Shown: piece by piece, positions 1 to 9,001 of the stretch
Position numbering within the stretch: the first letter of the stretch is position 1
Layout of the letters: each line of letters begins with the position of its first letter
Assembly: GCA_002786355.1 (NCBI GenBank)
Contig: PGCO01000004.1
Span: 219,297-283,296, forward strand
Reading direction: 5' to 3'
Length of the DNA: 64,000 bases
DNA from: Sediminibacterium sp. FEMGT703S
GTDB lineage: Bacteria; Bacteroidota; Bacteroidia; Chitinophagales; Chitinophagaceae
Made by a program: the position numbers and the translations under genes
Notes under the pieces: model-generated
Databases searched by the model: none
Told to the model about the DNA's origin: nothing
Seen by the model: only the letters and a program-made list of their open reading frames with translations

Positions 1-588
1 GAAGAAAAAGAACAAGTAAAAGAGGCTTACACGGATGGCTATGAATATTTTTTATGTGTAGGGGGAATTCATCCTCGAAAAAATATGATTCATATACTAA
101 AGGCTTTTTCACTTTTTAAAAAATGGCATAAAAGCAATATGAAGCTGGTTTTTGTAGGAAGGTTGGCTTGGCAGTATCAAGATTTTTTAGAAAAATTAAA
201 AACATTCAAATACAGAAAAGACGTAGTCTTAACGGGCTATGTAGCAGAAAATATTTTGCAAAAGCTTACTAGTGCAGCCTATGGGGCATTGTATGTTTCA
301 GATTTTGAGGGATTTGGGCTGCCTATTGTGGAAGCCATGCAATCGGGGGTACCTGTTGTTACGGCAAATAATTCGAGCATGCCTGAAGTAGGCGGAGACG
401 CTGTATTATATGCAGCATCTAATAATCCCGAATCTATTGCAGCACAAATGCAAATTTTATATCGCAACGAACAAATGCGCGAAAAACTAATTCAAAAAGG
501 CTTGGAAAGAGCCCAAAATTACAGTTGGGAAAAGGCAGCAGCATTGTTTTGGGAGGAAATAATCGCTACAAATGCAGTTTCGTCTTAG
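1..588 (+). CDS. Glycosyltransferase family 4 (GT-B), 3' part only
   Basis: The frame is open from base 1, so the gene starts upstream of the window; 195 C-terminal residues are visible. They form the nucleotide-sugar binding half of a GT-B fold. A strand ending in GGIHPRKN opens the C-terminal Rossmann domain, and the GT4 E-x7-E signature is present as FEGFGLPIVEAMQSG, with the glutamates that contact the donor. An internal ATG at base 85 is not the start, because the homologous sequence continues upstream of it. Known role of the family: retaining transfer of a sugar from an NDP-sugar onto a glycan or lipid. The acceptor cannot be read from here. It is followed after 25 bases by gldC. Confidence 0.85.
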   Translation, partial: EEKEQVKEAYTDGYEYFLCVGGIHPRKNMIHILKAFSLFKKWHKSNMKLVFVGRLAWQYQDFLEKLKTFKYRKDVVLTGYVAENILQKLTSAAYGALYVSDFEGFGLPIVEAMQSGVPVVTANNSSMPEVGGDAVLYAASNNPESIAAQMQILYRNEQMREKLIQKGLERAQNYSWEKAAALFWEEIIATNAVSS

Positions 589-613
589 TTTTGCGCAACT
601 TTAAACGACGAAA

Positions 614-958
614 ATGAAGCAATCCACTATTACTGTAAATGTCACTTTAGACGAACATAAAGTACCGCAACATATTGACTGGTCTGCATCTGACAGTACT
701 GCAGATGTTAAACAAGACGCAAAAGCCATGATGTTGGCTTTTTGGGATGGCGCCGATAAGTCTGCCATGCGAATTGATCTTTGGACAAAAGATATGATGG
801 TAGATGAAATGGCCGATTTTTATTACCAAACAATGATGGGTATGGCAGATGCTTATTTAAGAGCTACCCAACAGCAAGAATTGGTAGAAGACATGAAAAA
901 CCATGCAAAATCATTTTATAAAAAATTTCGTGAATCACAATTAAATCAAAATAAATAA
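614..958 (+). CDS. gldC: Gliding motility-associated protein GldC
   Basis: A 114-residue cytoplasmic protein without signal peptide. It has the conserved GldC pattern: an N-terminal strand with LDEHKVPQHIDWSA, a central KAMMLAFWDG segment, LWTKDMMVDEM, and a helical tail. GldC was first defined in Flavobacterium gliding. It is also widespread in Bacteroidota whose gliding status is unknown, so its presence does not prove motility. It lies 6 bases ahead of the YqeY-like gene and 5 further bases separate that from cvpA, so these three probably share a transcript. No other gld gene is in the window. Confidence 0.85.
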   Translation: MKQSTITVNVTLDEHKVPQHIDWSASDSTADVKQDAKAMMLAFWDGADKSAMRIDLWTKDMMVDEMADFYYQTMMGMADAYLRATQQQELVEDMKNHAKSFYKKFRESQLNQNK

Positions 959-964
959 ATCGCC

Positions 965-1417
965 ATGAGCTTAGAAGAACAGGTAATGGGTGGCATGAAA
1001 GATGCCATGAAGGCCAAGGATGAAGCCTTGTTGAGAGGGTTAAGAGCTATAAAGGCCGAGATTATTAAAGCCAAAACAGAACCCGGAGCAAATGGGCAGG
1101 TTTCTGAAGAACAAGAGCAAAAGTTGTTGCAAAAGTTAGTTAAACAGCGTAAAGATTCGTTGGATATTTATCAGCAACAAAACAGAGCCGACCTAGCTCA
1201 AAAGGAAATGGAAGAAATTGCAGTCATAGAAAAATTTTTACCAAAGCAATTAAGCCAAGAAGAATTGGATGCTGCAGTGAGTGCAATTATAGCTGAAACA
1301 GGTGCAAGTTCTGCTGCGGATATGGGCAAAGTAATGGGAGTAGCATCAAAACAACTAGCAGGAAAGGCGGATGGCAAGGCAATTGCAGCTGCTGTAAAAG
1401 CGTTATTAAGTAAATAG
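965..1417 (+). CDS. GatB/YqeY domain protein
   Basis: 150 residues, the usual length of stand-alone YqeY proteins. It is almost entirely helical, with the family features LRGLRAIKAEIIKAK near residue 30, a basic linker, and IEKFLPKQLSQEEL in the middle. YqeY resembles the tail domain of GatB of the tRNA amidotransferase and is thought to bind tRNA or act on aminoacyl-tRNA, but its physiological role is not settled. Its start lies 6 bases after gldC and cvpA follows 5 bases later, so translational coupling is likely. Confidence 0.85.
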   Translation: MSLEEQVMGGMKDAMKAKDEALLRGLRAIKAEIIKAKTEPGANGQVSEEQEQKLLQKLVKQRKDSLDIYQQQNRADLAQKEMEEIAVIEKFLPKQLSQEELDAAVSAIIAETGASSAADMGKVMGVASKQLAGKADGKAIAAAVKALLSK

Positions 1418-1422
1418 CGTTT

Positions 1423-1959
1423 ATGTTTTTAGATATTATAGTGCTGGCATTGCTGGTTCTTGCTTTAATGAAAGGATTAAAACAAGGGTTAGTAGTGGCG
1501 GCACTCTCATTTTTGGCAGTTTTTGTAGGCTTGGCAGCTGCATTAAAATTGAGTACTTGGGTGGCAGGATTGTTAGGAAATACAGTCAATATTGGAACTA
1601 CTTGGTTACCCTTTTTAGCTTTTTTAGTAATAATGATTGCTGTTTTTATTGGAGTTAGAATTTTAGCTGCAATTGTTGAGCAAGTATTGGAATTATCTAT
1701 GTTGGGTTGGGTCAATCAATTAGGCGGTTTCATCTTATATGCTCTGTTATACATTACTGTATTTAGCGTCCTTATATTTTATACCGAAAAAATGGATTTA
1801 CTAAGGCCTGAAACAATAGCTGCATCTAAAACCTATATCTATATTCATTTTTGGGGCCCTTACGCAGTAGATTGGTTAGGTAAAGCAATCCCGTTTTTTA
1901 AAGATATGTTTACAGACTTGACAGTATTTTTTGGTACAATTAATAAAAATATCAACTAA
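1423..1959 (+). CDS. cvpA: CvpA family membrane protein
   Basis: 178 residues with four hydrophobic segments: roughly residues 2-20, 25-45, 62-85 and 102-125. The N-terminus reads MFLDIIVLALLVLALMKGLK, the classical CvpA opening with the Lys-Gly that precedes the second membrane segment. Family members sit in the inner membrane and were named for colicin V production. Their real role is linked to envelope integrity but is not biochemically defined. It closes the gldC-yqeY-cvpA set. Confidence 0.8.
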   Translation: MFLDIIVLALLVLALMKGLKQGLVVAALSFLAVFVGLAAALKLSTWVAGLLGNTVNIGTTWLPFLAFLVIMIAVFIGVRILAAIVEQVLELSMLGWVNQLGGFILYALLYITVFSVLIFYTEKMDLLRPETIAASKTYIYIHFWGPYAVDWLGKAIPFFKDMFTDLTVFFGTINKNIN

Positions 1960-2019
1960 AAATCTCTAGTATTTTAACTACTTTAGCAAGAATTGCTAGG
2001 CCAAAAGAAAAACAACCCA

Positions 2020-2781
2020 ATGAATTACGAGTTAAAAGAAGTTAATAAGTTTAAATTTATTGAAGAAGGGGAAGGAGAAACTTTGTTGCTTTTGCACGGT
2101 TTGTTTGGTGCGATGAGTAATTTTGCTGACTTAATAGAACATTTTAGGAAAAGCTACAAAGTGGTAGTGCCTATTTTACCACTGTTTGATTTAGATATTT
2201 TTCACACCAGTGTTGGAGGCTTGCAAAAATTTGTAAATAAATTTATTGAAACCAGAGGGTATACTAATATTCATTTGTTGGGGAATTCTTTGGGTGGCCA
2301 TGTAGCATTGGTGCATGTTTTGAAGCATCCCGAACAAATTAAAACCCTTACCCTTACAGGTAGTAGTGGTTTATTTGAAAATGGCATGGGCGATAGTTAT
2401 CCCAAAAGAGGAGATTACGAATATATCAAGAAGAAAACCCAGTTAACATTCTATGATCCAGCAATGGCAACCAAAGAGCTGGTAGATGAGGTTTTTGAAA
2501 TCACCAATAGTCGCGTTAAAGTAATTAAAATTATTGCCCTTGCGAAAAGTGCTATACGCAATAATTTAGGGGAAGAATTAAACCAAATCAAGCAGCCAAC
2601 TTGCTTAATTTGGGGAAATAACGATACCATTACTCCTCCATTTGTAGGACAAGAGTTCAATAAATTAATTCCAAATAGTGAGTTGCATTTTGTAGATCAT
2701 TGCGGCCATGCACCTATGATGGAAGTTCCAGTTGAGTTTAACACCATTTTAAGTGCGTTTTTAGATAAACATAAAGGCTAA
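2020..2781 (+). CDS. Alpha/beta hydrolase
   Basis: 253 residues from the ATG at 2020; an in-frame TTG at 1993 would add nine residues that are not typical of the family. The fold is clear: oxyanion-hole strand LLLLHGLFG near residue 25, nucleophile elbow GNSLGGH (Ser near residue 90), an acid in the WGNNDTITPP segment, and the catalytic His in DHCGHAP near the C-terminus. There is no signal peptide, so it is cytoplasmic. Relatives include epoxide hydrolases, esterases and MhpC-like C-C hydrolases; the substrate cannot be chosen from sequence. Confidence 0.8.
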   Translation: MNYELKEVNKFKFIEEGEGETLLLLHGLFGAMSNFADLIEHFRKSYKVVVPILPLFDLDIFHTSVGGLQKFVNKFIETRGYTNIHLLGNSLGGHVALVHVLKHPEQIKTLTLTGSSGLFENGMGDSYPKRGDYEYIKKKTQLTFYDPAMATKELVDEVFEITNSRVKVIKIIALAKSAIRNNLGEELNQIKQPTCLIWGNNDTITPPFVGQEFNKLIPNSELHFVDHCGHAPMMEVPVEFNTILSAFLDKHKG

Positions 2782-2807
2782 TAAACGCCTTTGCGTAATT
2801 CATTTTG

Positions 2808-2815
2808 TACATTTG
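2808..2815 (+). promoter_or_regulatory. Candidate -7 element of the CBS gene
   Basis: TACATTTG matches the Bacteroidota -7 consensus TAnnTTTG exactly and lies 7 bases before the ATG at 2823, which would give a nearly leaderless transcript. I see no well-spaced -33 TTG, so the call is tentative. Confidence 0.35.
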
Positions 2816-2822
2816 TATGTAA

Positions 2823-3482
2823 ATGATCGTATCGCAGTTATTAAATACAAGTTTCCCTACTCTGAACTTTTCGGATAAACCATCTTTTGCGTTACAGCTG
2901 ATGGATGATTATGATGTATTGCATTTGCCTGTTTTAGAAGAAGAAAAGTTTGTTGGATTAGTTGCAAAGGAAGATTTAATTGACGCTATGGAATCAGATA
3001 TGCATTTATCTGATCCTGAAATATTAAAACGTTATCGGATACATCAAGATGAACATTTTTTGAGTGCATTAAGATTGATTGCTGAACACGAACTTTCTTT
3101 GCTTCCTGTAGTAAGCGCTCAAATGGAATTGGTTGGTGTAATACTAACTAAAGAATTTTTAAAAAGCATTTCAACATTTTTAGGGAATGACGAAAAGGGT
3201 GCAGTAATTGTATTAGAAACCGATAAGCGAAATTTTTCATTTGGTGAATTAAGTAGATTGGTTGAAACCAATGATGCATATATCACACAATTAAATACCT
3301 ATACTGAAGCCAGTTCAGGATTAGTAGTAATAACGCTTAAAATCAATAAAATTGAAGTTTCCGCAATTGTTGCCACATTTCAACGATATGATTATATAGT
3401 TAGACATTTTTATGGTGAGGAAGAATATGCAAATGAACTCAAAGAAAATTATCAGCATTTACTCTCTTATCTCAACATGTAG
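2823..3482 (+). CDS. CBS-pair / ACT-like protein
   Basis: 219 residues. Two CBS motifs occupy about residues 1-60 and 68-125; VLHLPVLEEEKFVGLVAKEDLIDA is the strand-helix core of the first and LSLLPVVSAQMELVGVI of the second. Residues 130-200 look like an ACT-type ligand domain (GLVVITLKIN, then AIVATFQRYDY). The CBS-CBS-ACT order resembles AcuB. CBS pairs bind adenine nucleotides. The next gene, 18 bases downstream on the same strand, is NAD kinase, so nucleotide-dependent control of NADP supply is a reasonable guess but only inference. Confidence 0.7.
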   Translation: MIVSQLLNTSFPTLNFSDKPSFALQLMDDYDVLHLPVLEEEKFVGLVAKEDLIDAMESDMHLSDPEILKRYRIHQDEHFLSALRLIAEHELSLLPVVSAQMELVGVILTKEFLKSISTFLGNDEKGAVIVLETDKRNFSFGELSRLVETNDAYITQLNTYTEASSGLVVITLKINKIEVSAIVATFQRYDYIVRHFYGEEEYANELKENYQHLLSYLNM

Positions 3483-3500
3483 TCAATTAAATTTCTTCTA

Positions 3501-4379
3501 ATGAAAGTTGCCATTTACAGCCGTGGTTTAGATATTGAGCAAGAAAATCCATTATTGATTTTATTAGAAGAGCTCAACATGCACGATGCTGAAATATTAC
3601 TGTTTAATACGCTTTTTGAACAGTTCAATATCCCCCAACAACTTTGTATTAAAATAAAACAGTTTTCTAAACACGAAGATTTAGACGAAACCGTAGATTG
3701 TATCATTAGCTTAGGTGGAGATGGTACTATGCTAGACACCATCACGCTAATAAGAGAAAAAAATATACCAGTTTTAGGAATCAATTTTGGCAGATTGGGT
3801 TTCTTGGCAAGTATTAGTAGAGAGGAATTAACAGTGGCAGTAGATGCTTTGATCAATCATACATTTATCATAGATAAGAGAACACTGATTCACTTAGATT
3901 CAAATGTTCCATTATTTGAAGAAGCGCCTTTTGCACTGAATGAATTCACGATTCATAAAAAAGATACTTCTCCCATGATTAAAATTCACACTTATATGAA
4001 TGGTGAATTTTTGAATACTTATTGGGCAGATGGATTAATTGTTTCTACACCAACAGGATCAACTGGATATAATTTAAGTTGTAATGGCCCAATATTATTT
4101 CCAGACTCTTCTAGTTTAGTGATAACTCCAATTTGTCCGCATAACCTAAATGTTCGATCTATTGTAATTCCTGATAATAATATCATTTCTTTTGAGGTAG
4201 AAGGAAGGGCAGAAGAATTTATTGTTGCGATGGATGCAAGACGAGAATTGGTGCCCAAATCAATACAATTAGCAGTTAGAAAAGAAGCATTTAACATTAG
4301 TTTAATCAGATTAAACGAAAATACTTTTCTATCCACGCTGCGAACAAAGCTTACTTGGGGTCTAGATAAAAGAAATTAA
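3501..4379 (+). CDS. nadK: NAD kinase
   Basis: 292 residues, normal for bacterial NAD kinases. It phosphorylates NAD to NADP using ATP. The diagnostic GGDG motif is at residues 72-75 (LGGDGTMLDT), with Asp74 as the expected catalytic residue. The second conserved motif appears as TPTGSTGYNLSCNGP around residue 185, the NAD-binding loop. NFGRLGFLA between them is also typical. Cytoplasmic. It lies between the CBS/ACT gene and the DUF6089 outer membrane protein gene. Confidence 0.95.
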   Translation: MKVAIYSRGLDIEQENPLLILLEELNMHDAEILLFNTLFEQFNIPQQLCIKIKQFSKHEDLDETVDCIISLGGDGTMLDTITLIREKNIPVLGINFGRLGFLASISREELTVAVDALINHTFIIDKRTLIHLDSNVPLFEEAPFALNEFTIHKKDTSPMIKIHTYMNGEFLNTYWADGLIVSTPTGSTGYNLSCNGPILFPDSSSLVITPICPHNLNVRSIVIPDNNIISFEVEGRAEEFIVAMDARRELVPKSIQLAVRKEAFNISLIRLNENTFLSTLRTKLTWGLDKRN

Positions 4380-4438
4380 CAATTTAGATAAAGATTTTTG
4401 TTGCTATTTTACAATAGCATCTATTGAACCCAGTATTT

Positions 4439-5287
4439 ATGTTTAAAAAGCTTTTAATAGTCATTTCCTTATTTATTGTTACTAGTTCGGCTAAAGCCCA
4501 ATTAATGGAAAGCTTTTTGCATTCAGGGGAAATAGGTATTGGAGTGGGGATGGGCCATTATTTTGGGGATTTAAATCCTGAGATTAGATTCAATAGACCT
4601 AAAGCCGCTTTCGGCCTTTTTTATCGGAAACAATTAAGTAATTACATCAGTGTTCGATTGTCTGGAGAATATACTTTGCTCGGATATTCTGATCGTTACA
4701 GCAATAATGATGTTCAAAGAACAAGAAATTTAAGCTTTAATAGCAATGTTTGGGAAGTGGGTATTTCAGGGGACTTTAATTTTTTTAGGTACCAACCAGG
4801 ATTCCAAGGATATAGTTTCACTCCGTATGTAGGCCTAGGTATTGGGGCATTTTCATATGATCCCTATGCTTTTTTAGGTGGTCAAAAATATTTTTTGCGT
4901 TTATTTGGCACTGAAGGACAAGGCTCTCCGCTTTATTTGGAACGAACAGTGTACAATCCAATTGCCATCAGTATTCCTTTCACATTTGGTTTAAAATATG
5001 CGTTAAACGCAAGAACAAATGTGTTTGGAGAGCTCATTTATAGATTTACCAATACCGATTTTTTAGATGATGTTAGCGGTCAAACTTATGCTCCTGACGC
5101 ATTTGCGCCATTGCCAGACGGTTCTCCTAGCCCTGCTTTTTTGTTGCAAGACAGGAGTTATGAAACAGGTACATCTATTGGATTAAAAGGGCGCCAACGA
5201 GGAAATAGCCTTAAGGCAGACGCTTTTGCAACCATTAAAGTGGGCATTTCTTTCAATTTACAGCGCTACCGATGCCCTACTTATTAA
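4439..5287 (+). CDS. DUF6089 (PorG-like) outer membrane protein
   Basis: 282 residues from the ATG at 4439, which starts directly at the signal peptide (MFKKLLIVISLFIVTSSAKA, cleavage before Gln); a TTG 15 bases earlier is less likely. The mature part alternates short amphipathic strands rich in Tyr, Phe and Gly, for example GEIGIGVGMGHYFGDLNP and YVGLGIGAF, as expected for a small beta-barrel. The family includes PorG, which is linked to type IX secretion in Porphyromonas; whether this copy does the same is unknown. It sits just ahead of uppS and bamA. Confidence 0.7.
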   Translation: MFKKLLIVISLFIVTSSAKAQLMESFLHSGEIGIGVGMGHYFGDLNPEIRFNRPKAAFGLFYRKQLSNYISVRLSGEYTLLGYSDRYSNNDVQRTRNLSFNSNVWEVGISGDFNFFRYQPGFQGYSFTPYVGLGIGAFSYDPYAFLGGQKYFLRLFGTEGQGSPLYLERTVYNPIAISIPFTFGLKYALNARTNVFGELIYRFTNTDFLDDVSGQTYAPDAFAPLPDGSPSPAFLLQDRSYETGTSIGLKGRQRGNSLKADAFATIKVGISFNLQRYRCPTY

Positions 5288-5338
5288 TGGGTAAGCTAGT
5301 TTTATTGTATTTAAATCCTCAAAAACCATTGATTTTGT

Positions 5339-5346
5339 TAATTTTG
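5339..5346 (+). promoter_or_regulatory. Candidate -7 element for uppS
   Basis: TAATTTTG is an exact TAnnTTTG match 17 bases before the uppS ATG. No well-spaced -33 element is visible, so the evidence is the -7 box alone. Confidence 0.4.
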
Positions 5347-5363
5347 CACACTAAATTAAACCC

Positions 5364-6134
5364 ATGGTTAAAAAGGAAGACCTTTTGCCGCTAATAAACA
5401 AAGAGCGATTGCCCAAACATATTGCCATTATTATGGATGGGAATGGCCGTTGGGCAGAGGAAAAAGGGCAAGATCGGCTATATGGCCATTTTCATGGGGT
5501 AGAAAGCGTAAGAGATATTGTAGAGGGAGCGGCAGAGCTGGGTGTAGGCTATCTAACCCTATATGCATTTAGTACAGAAAATTGGGATAGGCCTCAGCCC
5601 GAAGTAGACGGATTAATGGCATTACTGGTAGACACAATCAGAAAAGAAGTGCCGGTCTTAAATAAGAATAATATCCGTTTACACGTTATTGGAAATACCG
5701 AATTATTGCCTGAATTTGCAAGACTTGAATTACAAGAAGCTTTGCAAATGACAGAACAGAATACAGGGCTCAATTTGGTAATGGCATTGAGTTATAGCAG
5801 TCGATGGGAGTTGGTAAATGCTGTTAAAAATATTGGATTGGATATAGAAAAAGGGGTGATAAAAGCGGCAGATATTTGTGAGGACACCTTGCAGCATTAT
5901 CTGGCCACTAGTGATTTTCCTGATCCTGAATTAATGATTAGAACCAGTGGGGAGTATAGGATTAGTAACTTTCTTTTGTATCAATTGGCTTACGCGGAAT
6001 TGTATTTTACCAATACCCGTTGGCCAGATTTTAGAAAAGAGAATTTGTATGAAGCTATTATTGACTTTCAATCGAGGGAACGACGTTTTGGTAAAACTGG
6101 ACACCAGATTCAGTCTGAGACCGAGATTGCTTAG
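5364..6134 (+). CDS. uppS: Isoprenyl (undecaprenyl diphosphate) synthase
   Basis: 256 residues of the cis-prenyltransferase family, which condenses FPP with isopentenyl-PP to make the C55 lipid carrier for peptidoglycan and O-antigen. The catalytic Asp is D25 in IAIIMDGNGRWAEE. YAFSTENWDRP and the C-terminal RTSGEYRISNFLLYQ substrate-binding signature are intact. Cytoplasmic, membrane-associated. It is followed after 115 bases by bamA, an arrangement common in Bacteroidota. Confidence 0.95.
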   Translation: MVKKEDLLPLINKERLPKHIAIIMDGNGRWAEEKGQDRLYGHFHGVESVRDIVEGAAELGVGYLTLYAFSTENWDRPQPEVDGLMALLVDTIRKEVPVLNKNNIRLHVIGNTELLPEFARLELQEALQMTEQNTGLNLVMALSYSSRWELVNAVKNIGLDIEKGVIKAADICEDTLQHYLATSDFPDPELMIRTSGEYRISNFLLYQLAYAELYFTNTRWPDFRKENLYEAIIDFQSRERRFGKTGHQIQSETEIA

Positions 6135-6249
6135 TTTATTTAACAAACAGTTTTGATTATTCGGGGTAATTTGCCCAGCTTATAGAACCAAATTAATTGC
6201 TGCGTGTGCGGATTTAACCAGAGCCGCCAACAGAACAAACAAAAACGGG

Positions 6250-8985
6250 ATGCAGAAAGTGTTTAAATTATCATTGTTCGCTTTAGTTGTTTTATTGTTT
6301 ACAAAACCTGCTTTTGCACAAGAAACCTCCGATACAACCATCCGCTCTATTGACGCAGATTTGATTAATCTTTTTAATCAAAAGACACCTAAGAAATATA
6401 AGATAGCAGCGGTTAAAGTGGTTGGTAATCGCTTTTTTGATGAAAACTTATTGATCTCAATAGCCAACTTGAATGTGGGCGATGAGGTAACTATTCCAGG
6501 TGGAGACAATTTTTCTAAAGCCATCACCAAATTGTGGAGTCAAAACTATTTTAGTGATGTTGAAATTTATATCACTAAGCTGGATGGTAAAGAGATTGAT
6601 GTTGAAATATCGGTTACAGAGCGACCTCGTTTATCTAACTTTTATTTCAAAGGCATACCGAAAGGACAGGCAGATGAAATCAGAGGGAAAACTGGATTGG
6701 TTCCCAATCGTGTTGTAACAGAGAATATGAAGATTACTGCAACAGAAGTGATTAAAAAATTCTTTGCAGAAAAAGGATACAGGGATACGAAAGTAAAAAT
6801 TGCAGAAAGAAAAGATTCTACTTTCGAAAATACATTGGCACTCGATTTTTTCATTGATAAAGGCCCTAAAGTAAAAATCAACAATATCAACTTAGGTAGT
6901 ATTACTGTTGATGAAGCCAAATTGAAAAAGCAATTTAAAGGGTCTAAAGAAAGGTCAAGATTTACTTTATATCCGGTCATGGATAGTGGTAGAATTGTTG
7001 TTCCTAAGCATTATACATTCGAAGAATATTTAAAGGAGCGTGGCTATTTAACTTTTAGCAAAACTAAAAGGGTCATGGATCCTTATGTTCGTATTAAGTT
7101 CAGTTCTGCCAAGTTTGATGAGATAAAATATACTGAAGACAAAGAATCTGTTTTAGAATTTTATAATACATTGGGTTATAGAGATGCAGTTATTGAAAAA
7201 GATACTGTTTATAGTGTAGGAAACGGCAACTTGAATATTGACCTCAAAATGAATGAGGGTCGAAAATATTATTTTGGAAATATTCGTTGGAGAGGAAATA
7301 CCAAATATTCAGATTCCATTTTAACAACAATTCTAGGAATTCGTAAAGGAGATATCTATAACCTAGATGTATTGAATAAGAAGTTAGGAAAATCTTCTTC
7401 ACCGGATGGTGCTGATATCAGTGGATTATACCAAGATGATGGGTATTTGTTTTTTAGAACAGAACCTATTGAAACTGCAGTATACAATGATACGATCGAT
7501 TTTGAAATTAGAGTTATTGAAGGTCCGCAAGCAACCATTAAGAATGTTCGTATTGCAGGAAATGATCGTACCAAAGAGTATGTAATTAGAAGAGAAATCA
7601 GAACAATCCCTGGTGAAAAATTCAGCCGCCAATTATTGATACGTTCTGTACGTGAATTGGCTCAGTTGAACTATTTTAACCAAGAAAAAATTACCCCTAA
7701 TCCTGTTCCTAATCAGGAAGATGGTACGGTAGACATAAATTATAGTGTGGAAGAAAAATCGAGCGACCAGTTAGAATTGAGTGCTGGTTGGGGTGGTTTA
7801 ATTGGATTGACAGGTACCTTAGGGGTGTCATTTAATAACTTCTCTGCTAAAAACTTATTTAAGAAAACTGCTTGGGATCCATTGCCAATGGGTGATGGAC
7901 AAAAGTTGAGTTTGCGTGTACAAAGTAATGGTAGAGCATTCCGTTCATATAACTTCTCTTTCACTGAACCTTGGCTAGGTGGTAAAAAAAGAAATGCATT
8001 AACAGTAAGCATTTTCAATACCAAGTTTGGACAAACATTTGATCCGCTAACTGGAAGATTTGATCCTAGAATTGCCAATGAAAGATATATTTCAACAACA
8101 GGTGCAACTGCAAGTATAGCCAAGCAATTAAAATGGCCTGATGACTATTTTTCTCTTTCAATGGGATTGAACTATACCCGTTACAAGTTGAGTAACTATG
8201 CGATTGACCCTACTAACTTACCTGGTTTTGATAATGGTATCGTAAATAACCTAAACTTTAGAATTTCTTTACAGCGTTCTTCTATAGACCAGCCAATGTT
8301 CCCGAAAACGGGTTCAAATTTCATGGCTAGTTTACAAATTACTCCTCCTTACTCACTAATTAATAGCAGCTTCAATCCTGCAGATAATCCATACAAATGG
8401 ATTGAATATCATAAGTGGCGTTTTAATGGGGAGTGGTTTGTTCCATTGGGCAAGCCTCATGGAGAAGATCGTAACAAGCAGTTTGTAATGCGTTTCGCAG
8501 CCAAATTTGGATTTGTGGGAAGATTTAACGAAAAACTTCAAATTTCTCCTTTCGAAAGATTCCAAGTGGGGGATGCAGGATTAACCAACCAATTTGCTTT
8601 ATTAGGGTTTGACATTGTGGCCCATAGAGGTTACCCTGTTTATGACAACTCTAATCCACGCGTAAACCCAGATCAGCAAAGAGCTAGCCAATACTTTACC
8701 ATTTTTAATAAGTATACCATGGAAATGAGGTATCCGCTGAGTTTAAACCCCAGCAGTACCATTTTTGGATTGGCCTTTTTTGAAGCGGCCAACGGTTGGT
8801 ATTCATTTAAAGATTATAATCCTTTCCAGCTAAGACGCTCTGTAGGTGTGGGTATGCGTTTCTTTTTACCTATGTTTGGATTACTTGGATTTGATTATGG
8901 CATAGGATTGGATAGGTTTAATGGAACCAATCAATTAAGGGATGCAGCTCGCTTTACCTTTATGCTTGGATTTGAACCTGAATAA
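6250..8985 (+). CDS. bamA: Outer membrane protein assembly factor BamA
   Basis: 911 residues with a signal peptide ending at about residue 24 (LLFTKPAFAQ). Residues 50-500 hold the repeated POTRA folds, for example KIAAVKVVGNRFFDENLL and YYFGNIRWRGNTKYSDSIL. The remainder is the 16-strand Omp85 barrel, with the conserved loop-6 RGY motif in AHRGYPVY near residue 795. BamA inserts beta-barrel proteins into the outer membrane. It is longer than the proteobacterial protein, as usual in Bacteroidota. It is followed 16 bases later by two Skp-like chaperone genes. The C-terminus ends in GFEPE and not in an aromatic residue. Confidence 0.93.
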   Translation: MQKVFKLSLFALVVLLFTKPAFAQETSDTTIRSIDADLINLFNQKTPKKYKIAAVKVVGNRFFDENLLISIANLNVGDEVTIPGGDNFSKAITKLWSQNYFSDVEIYITKLDGKEIDVEISVTERPRLSNFYFKGIPKGQADEIRGKTGLVPNRVVTENMKITATEVIKKFFAEKGYRDTKVKIAERKDSTFENTLALDFFIDKGPKVKINNINLGSITVDEAKLKKQFKGSKERSRFTLYPVMDSGRIVVPKHYTFEEYLKERGYLTFSKTKRVMDPYVRIKFSSAKFDEIKYTEDKESVLEFYNTLGYRDAVIEKDTVYSVGNGNLNIDLKMNEGRKYYFGNIRWRGNTKYSDSILTTILGIRKGDIYNLDVLNKKLGKSSSPDGADISGLYQDDGYLFFRTEPIETAVYNDTIDFEIRVIEGPQATIKNVRIAGNDRTKEYVIRREIRTIPGEKFSRQLLIRSVRELAQLNYFNQEKITPNPVPNQEDGTVDINYSVEEKSSDQLELSAGWGGLIGLTGTLGVSFNNFSAKNLFKKTAWDPLPMGDGQKLSLRVQSNGRAFRSYNFSFTEPWLGGKKRNALTVSIFNTKFGQTFDPLTGRFDPRIANERYISTTGATASIAKQLKWPDDYFSLSMGLNYTRYKLSNYAIDPTNLPGFDNGIVNNLNFRISLQRSSIDQPMFPKTGSNFMASLQITPPYSLINSSFNPADNPYKWIEYHKWRFNGEWFVPLGKPHGEDRNKQFVMRFAAKFGFVGRFNEKLQISPFERFQVGDAGLTNQFALLGFDIVAHRGYPVYDNSNPRVNPDQQRASQYFTIFNKYTMEMRYPLSLNPSSTIFGLAFFEAANGWYSFKDYNPFQLRRSVGVGMRFFLPMFGLLGFDYGIGLDRFNGTNQLRDAARFTFMLGFEPE

Positions 8986-9001
8986 CCATAAAAAATTAGG
9001 T

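Noticed and set aside
1287..1715. 142-codon open frame on the minus strand across the YqeY and CvpA genes
   Set aside because: It is fully covered by two real genes on the plus strand and its translation has no protein-like pattern.
4019..4336. 105-codon minus-strand frame inside nadK
   Set aside because: Antisense shadow of a well-conserved enzyme gene; no start signal or family similarity.
7740..8123. 127-codon minus-strand frame inside bamA
   Set aside because: Lies fully within the barrel-coding part of bamA and has no recognisable features.
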